Shown here: positions 62,600 to 64,000 of the stretch, piece after piece
Layout: every line of letters begins with the position of its first letter
Position numbering within the stretch: position 1 is the first letter of the stretch
Assembly (NCBI RefSeq): GCF_000165425.1
Contig: NW_001798976.1
Coordinates: 2,590-66,589 of the forward strand
Length of the DNA stretch: 64,000 nt
Source: Paramecium tetraurelia
Taxonomy: Eukaryota; Ciliophora; Oligohymenophorea; Peniculida; Parameciidae
Reading direction: 5' to 3'
The notes under the pieces: generated by a model
The model's input: only the letters and a program-made list of their open reading frames with translations
The model's database searches: none
What the model was told of the DNA's origin: nothing
Position numbers and translations under genes: made by a program

Positions 62600-63866
62600 A
62601 TGGACGCTGCTGAAGTATAACATGATGGTTCCTCACCATCCAAGAAAGTTAAATCAAATCCTAATGCTCTGAATTCTCTTAGAGATGTATTTACCATCCT
62701 TACTAGTTCTAGCATACTGTAGTTGTAGCTGATACCGGCAAGATCAATGACATCCAGAAATTCTAACCTCAAGATGCCACCACCAACCCAAGTCTAATCC
62801 TTGAAGCAGCCAAATTACCAGAATATCAAGCCTTGATTGATGATGCCATCCAAAAAGGAATCAAAGCTTATCAAGTCTCCAAACAACCAGTGTATGTCTC
62901 TTCCTTACCTTTAGTTAAAAATAACCAAAAAGAACAAATTCCAGAAAGAAGAAGGACGAACCAGAAAATAATGAAATAGTTGAACCAGAATTACCATAAT
63001 TCAATTTTAATACATTGAATCCAGAAGAACAGAAAATTGTTATTGGATTGGTAACTGACCAATTGAGTGTCAATTTCGGATTGGAAATCCTCAAGTTAGT
63101 TCCTGGTTATGTCTCGACTGAAGTTGATGCTCGTTTGAGTTATGACAAATAAGCAACCATTGATAAAGCCAAAAGAATTATCGCCCTCTATGAGCAGGCT
63201 GGCATTACGAAGGAGAGAATCCTTATTAAAATTGCTAGCACCTGGGAAGGAATATAAGCAGCTAAAGCATTGAAAAAAGAAGGAATATCATGCAATATGA
63301 CACTCATTTTTAATTATTACCAAGCTTTGGCATGTGCTTAAGCAGGTGTCAGATTGATTTCCCCATTCGTAGGCAGAATTTTAGATTGGTTCACTAAAAA
63401 TAAGACTGGTGAAGATTATTCTAGATAAAATCATCCTGGAGTCAAATTAGTAACCAGCATCTGGAATAGCTTTAAAAAATTCAAATATGATACTATTGTC
63501 ATGGTATTTTTCATATTTGATATTTAATTTAGGCAGCATCCTTACGTTTGGTAGATGAAGCTGCTGAATTATGCGGTTGTGATAGAATGACCATCCCTAT
63601 CAAATTGCTAAATGATTTATAAGGTTTAGAAGGGACAGTATTGGAACCCAAATTAAAAGTCGAAAATTTAGATAAATTAAATATTGAGAAAGTCATTGTT
63701 GATGAAAAAACTTATAGATGGGAAATGAACTGTACATTTTTATTATTAAACTATAGAGGATGCTATGGGAACTGATAAATTAAATGAAGGAATTAGAAAG
63801 TTTGCTTAAGATTTAGAGGCTTTGGAAAATGTAATCAAATAAAAATTAACATAAAATAACTAATGA
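62600..63866 (+). CDS. Transaldolase
   Basis: ATG 62600 ([18 protein letters not shown]) precedes [20 protein letters not shown], joined by a 26-nt intron. The hallmark [18 protein letters not shown] and the Schiff-base lysine in [18 protein letters not shown] are present, as are [32 protein letters not shown] and KFKYDTIVM. Further introns of 23 nt (near 62891-62913), about 29 nt (near 63503) and 25 nt (near 63730) keep the frame. It ends [20 protein letters not shown] 63864-63866; about 370 residues. Transaldolase moves a dihydroxyacetone unit in the pentose phosphate pathway. A charged insertion of about 35 residues ([18 protein letters not shown] ...) sits between AYQVSKQPV and [10 protein letters not shown], where most transaldolases have only a few residues. 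Confidence 0.92.
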
Positions 63867-63905
63867 AACAGTTAACACATTAATATATATAAAAAAATAA
63901 TAGTA

Positions 63906-64000
63906 TCAAATATTAAGTAAGTTAAATTTGTAAATTAACATTTCTATTTCACCCTTCCCACCAATTCGTTTGTAATATGTGAAATCCTCTTCTCCTGTTA
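63906..64000 (-). CDS. 3' end of a further gene (partial)
   Basis: The minus strand is open from the right edge (GEEDFTYYKRIGGKGEIEM) to TGA 63908-63906. With only ~31 codons the product cannot be named. Position and orientation, converging 39 bp from the transaldolase stop, fit the local gene spacing. An intron within the last codons is possible. Confidence 0.35.
   Translation of the reverse strand, partial: TGEEDFTYYKRIGGKGEIEMLIYKFNLLNI

Overview
The window looks like macronuclear DNA of a ciliate close to Paramecium. It is very A+T rich. Long, recognisable proteins appear only if TAA and TAG are read as glutamine and TGA is the only stop. Introns are tiny (about 20-30 nt, GT...AG), and genes are often separated by only 10-100 bp. 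A trichocyst matrix protein at 43651-44859 also points to Paramecium. Gene ends below are TGA codons. Protein lengths allow for short introns, and some internal splice choices are my inference.

Layout. 1-9923: three membrane or secreted proteins, namely a cysteine-rich surface protein (289-4527), a secreted cysteine-rich/beta-propeller protein (5034-6612, minus) and a cyclic-nucleotide-binding-type K+ channel (6757-9923, minus) whose pore region carries clustered frame breaks. 10924-13216: two tandem copies of a 275-residue protein that joins an F-box-like segment to a dynein-stalk-like segment; a third copy lies at 33921-34748. 13433-18983: a coiled-coil protein broken by an assembly gap, a MORN + Ulp1-type protease, tRNA-Lys(UUU), an RIIa/IQ-type protein and a Ser/Thr kinase. 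19005-26129: a large cysteine-rich, GPS-like membrane protein, a single-pass membrane protein, a coiled-coil protein and an MDR oxidoreductase. 26379-26709: direct repeats flanking a second assembly gap.

26633-38242: EF-hand protein, ELMO-domain protein, GAF/coiled-coil protein, small protein, ER/secreted thioredoxin-fold-like protein, third F-box/stalk copy, a small membrane protein with in-frame TGAs, COP9 subunit 2-like protein and a Cdc7-like kinase. 38289-43583: kinesin-13 followed by two coiled-coil genes, all minus. 43651-51959: trichocyst matrix protein, J-domain protein, MFS transporter, small protein, three-repeat MYB factor, a short gene with an in-frame TGA, an RVxF-containing protein and an SCP/FCP-type phosphatase. 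52024-64000: leucine-rich-repeat protein, peroxisomal acyl-CoA oxidase, PP2C phosphatase, NAD(P)HX epimerase-like protein, coiled-coil protein, RBBP4-like WD40 protein, transaldolase and the end of a further gene.

There are no operons. Neighbours are mostly unrelated housekeeping, signalling and cytoskeletal genes packed on both strands. The most unusual item is the three-member F-box/dynein-stalk-like family, which suggests a microtubule-linked ubiquitin-ligase adaptor, although that function is inference.
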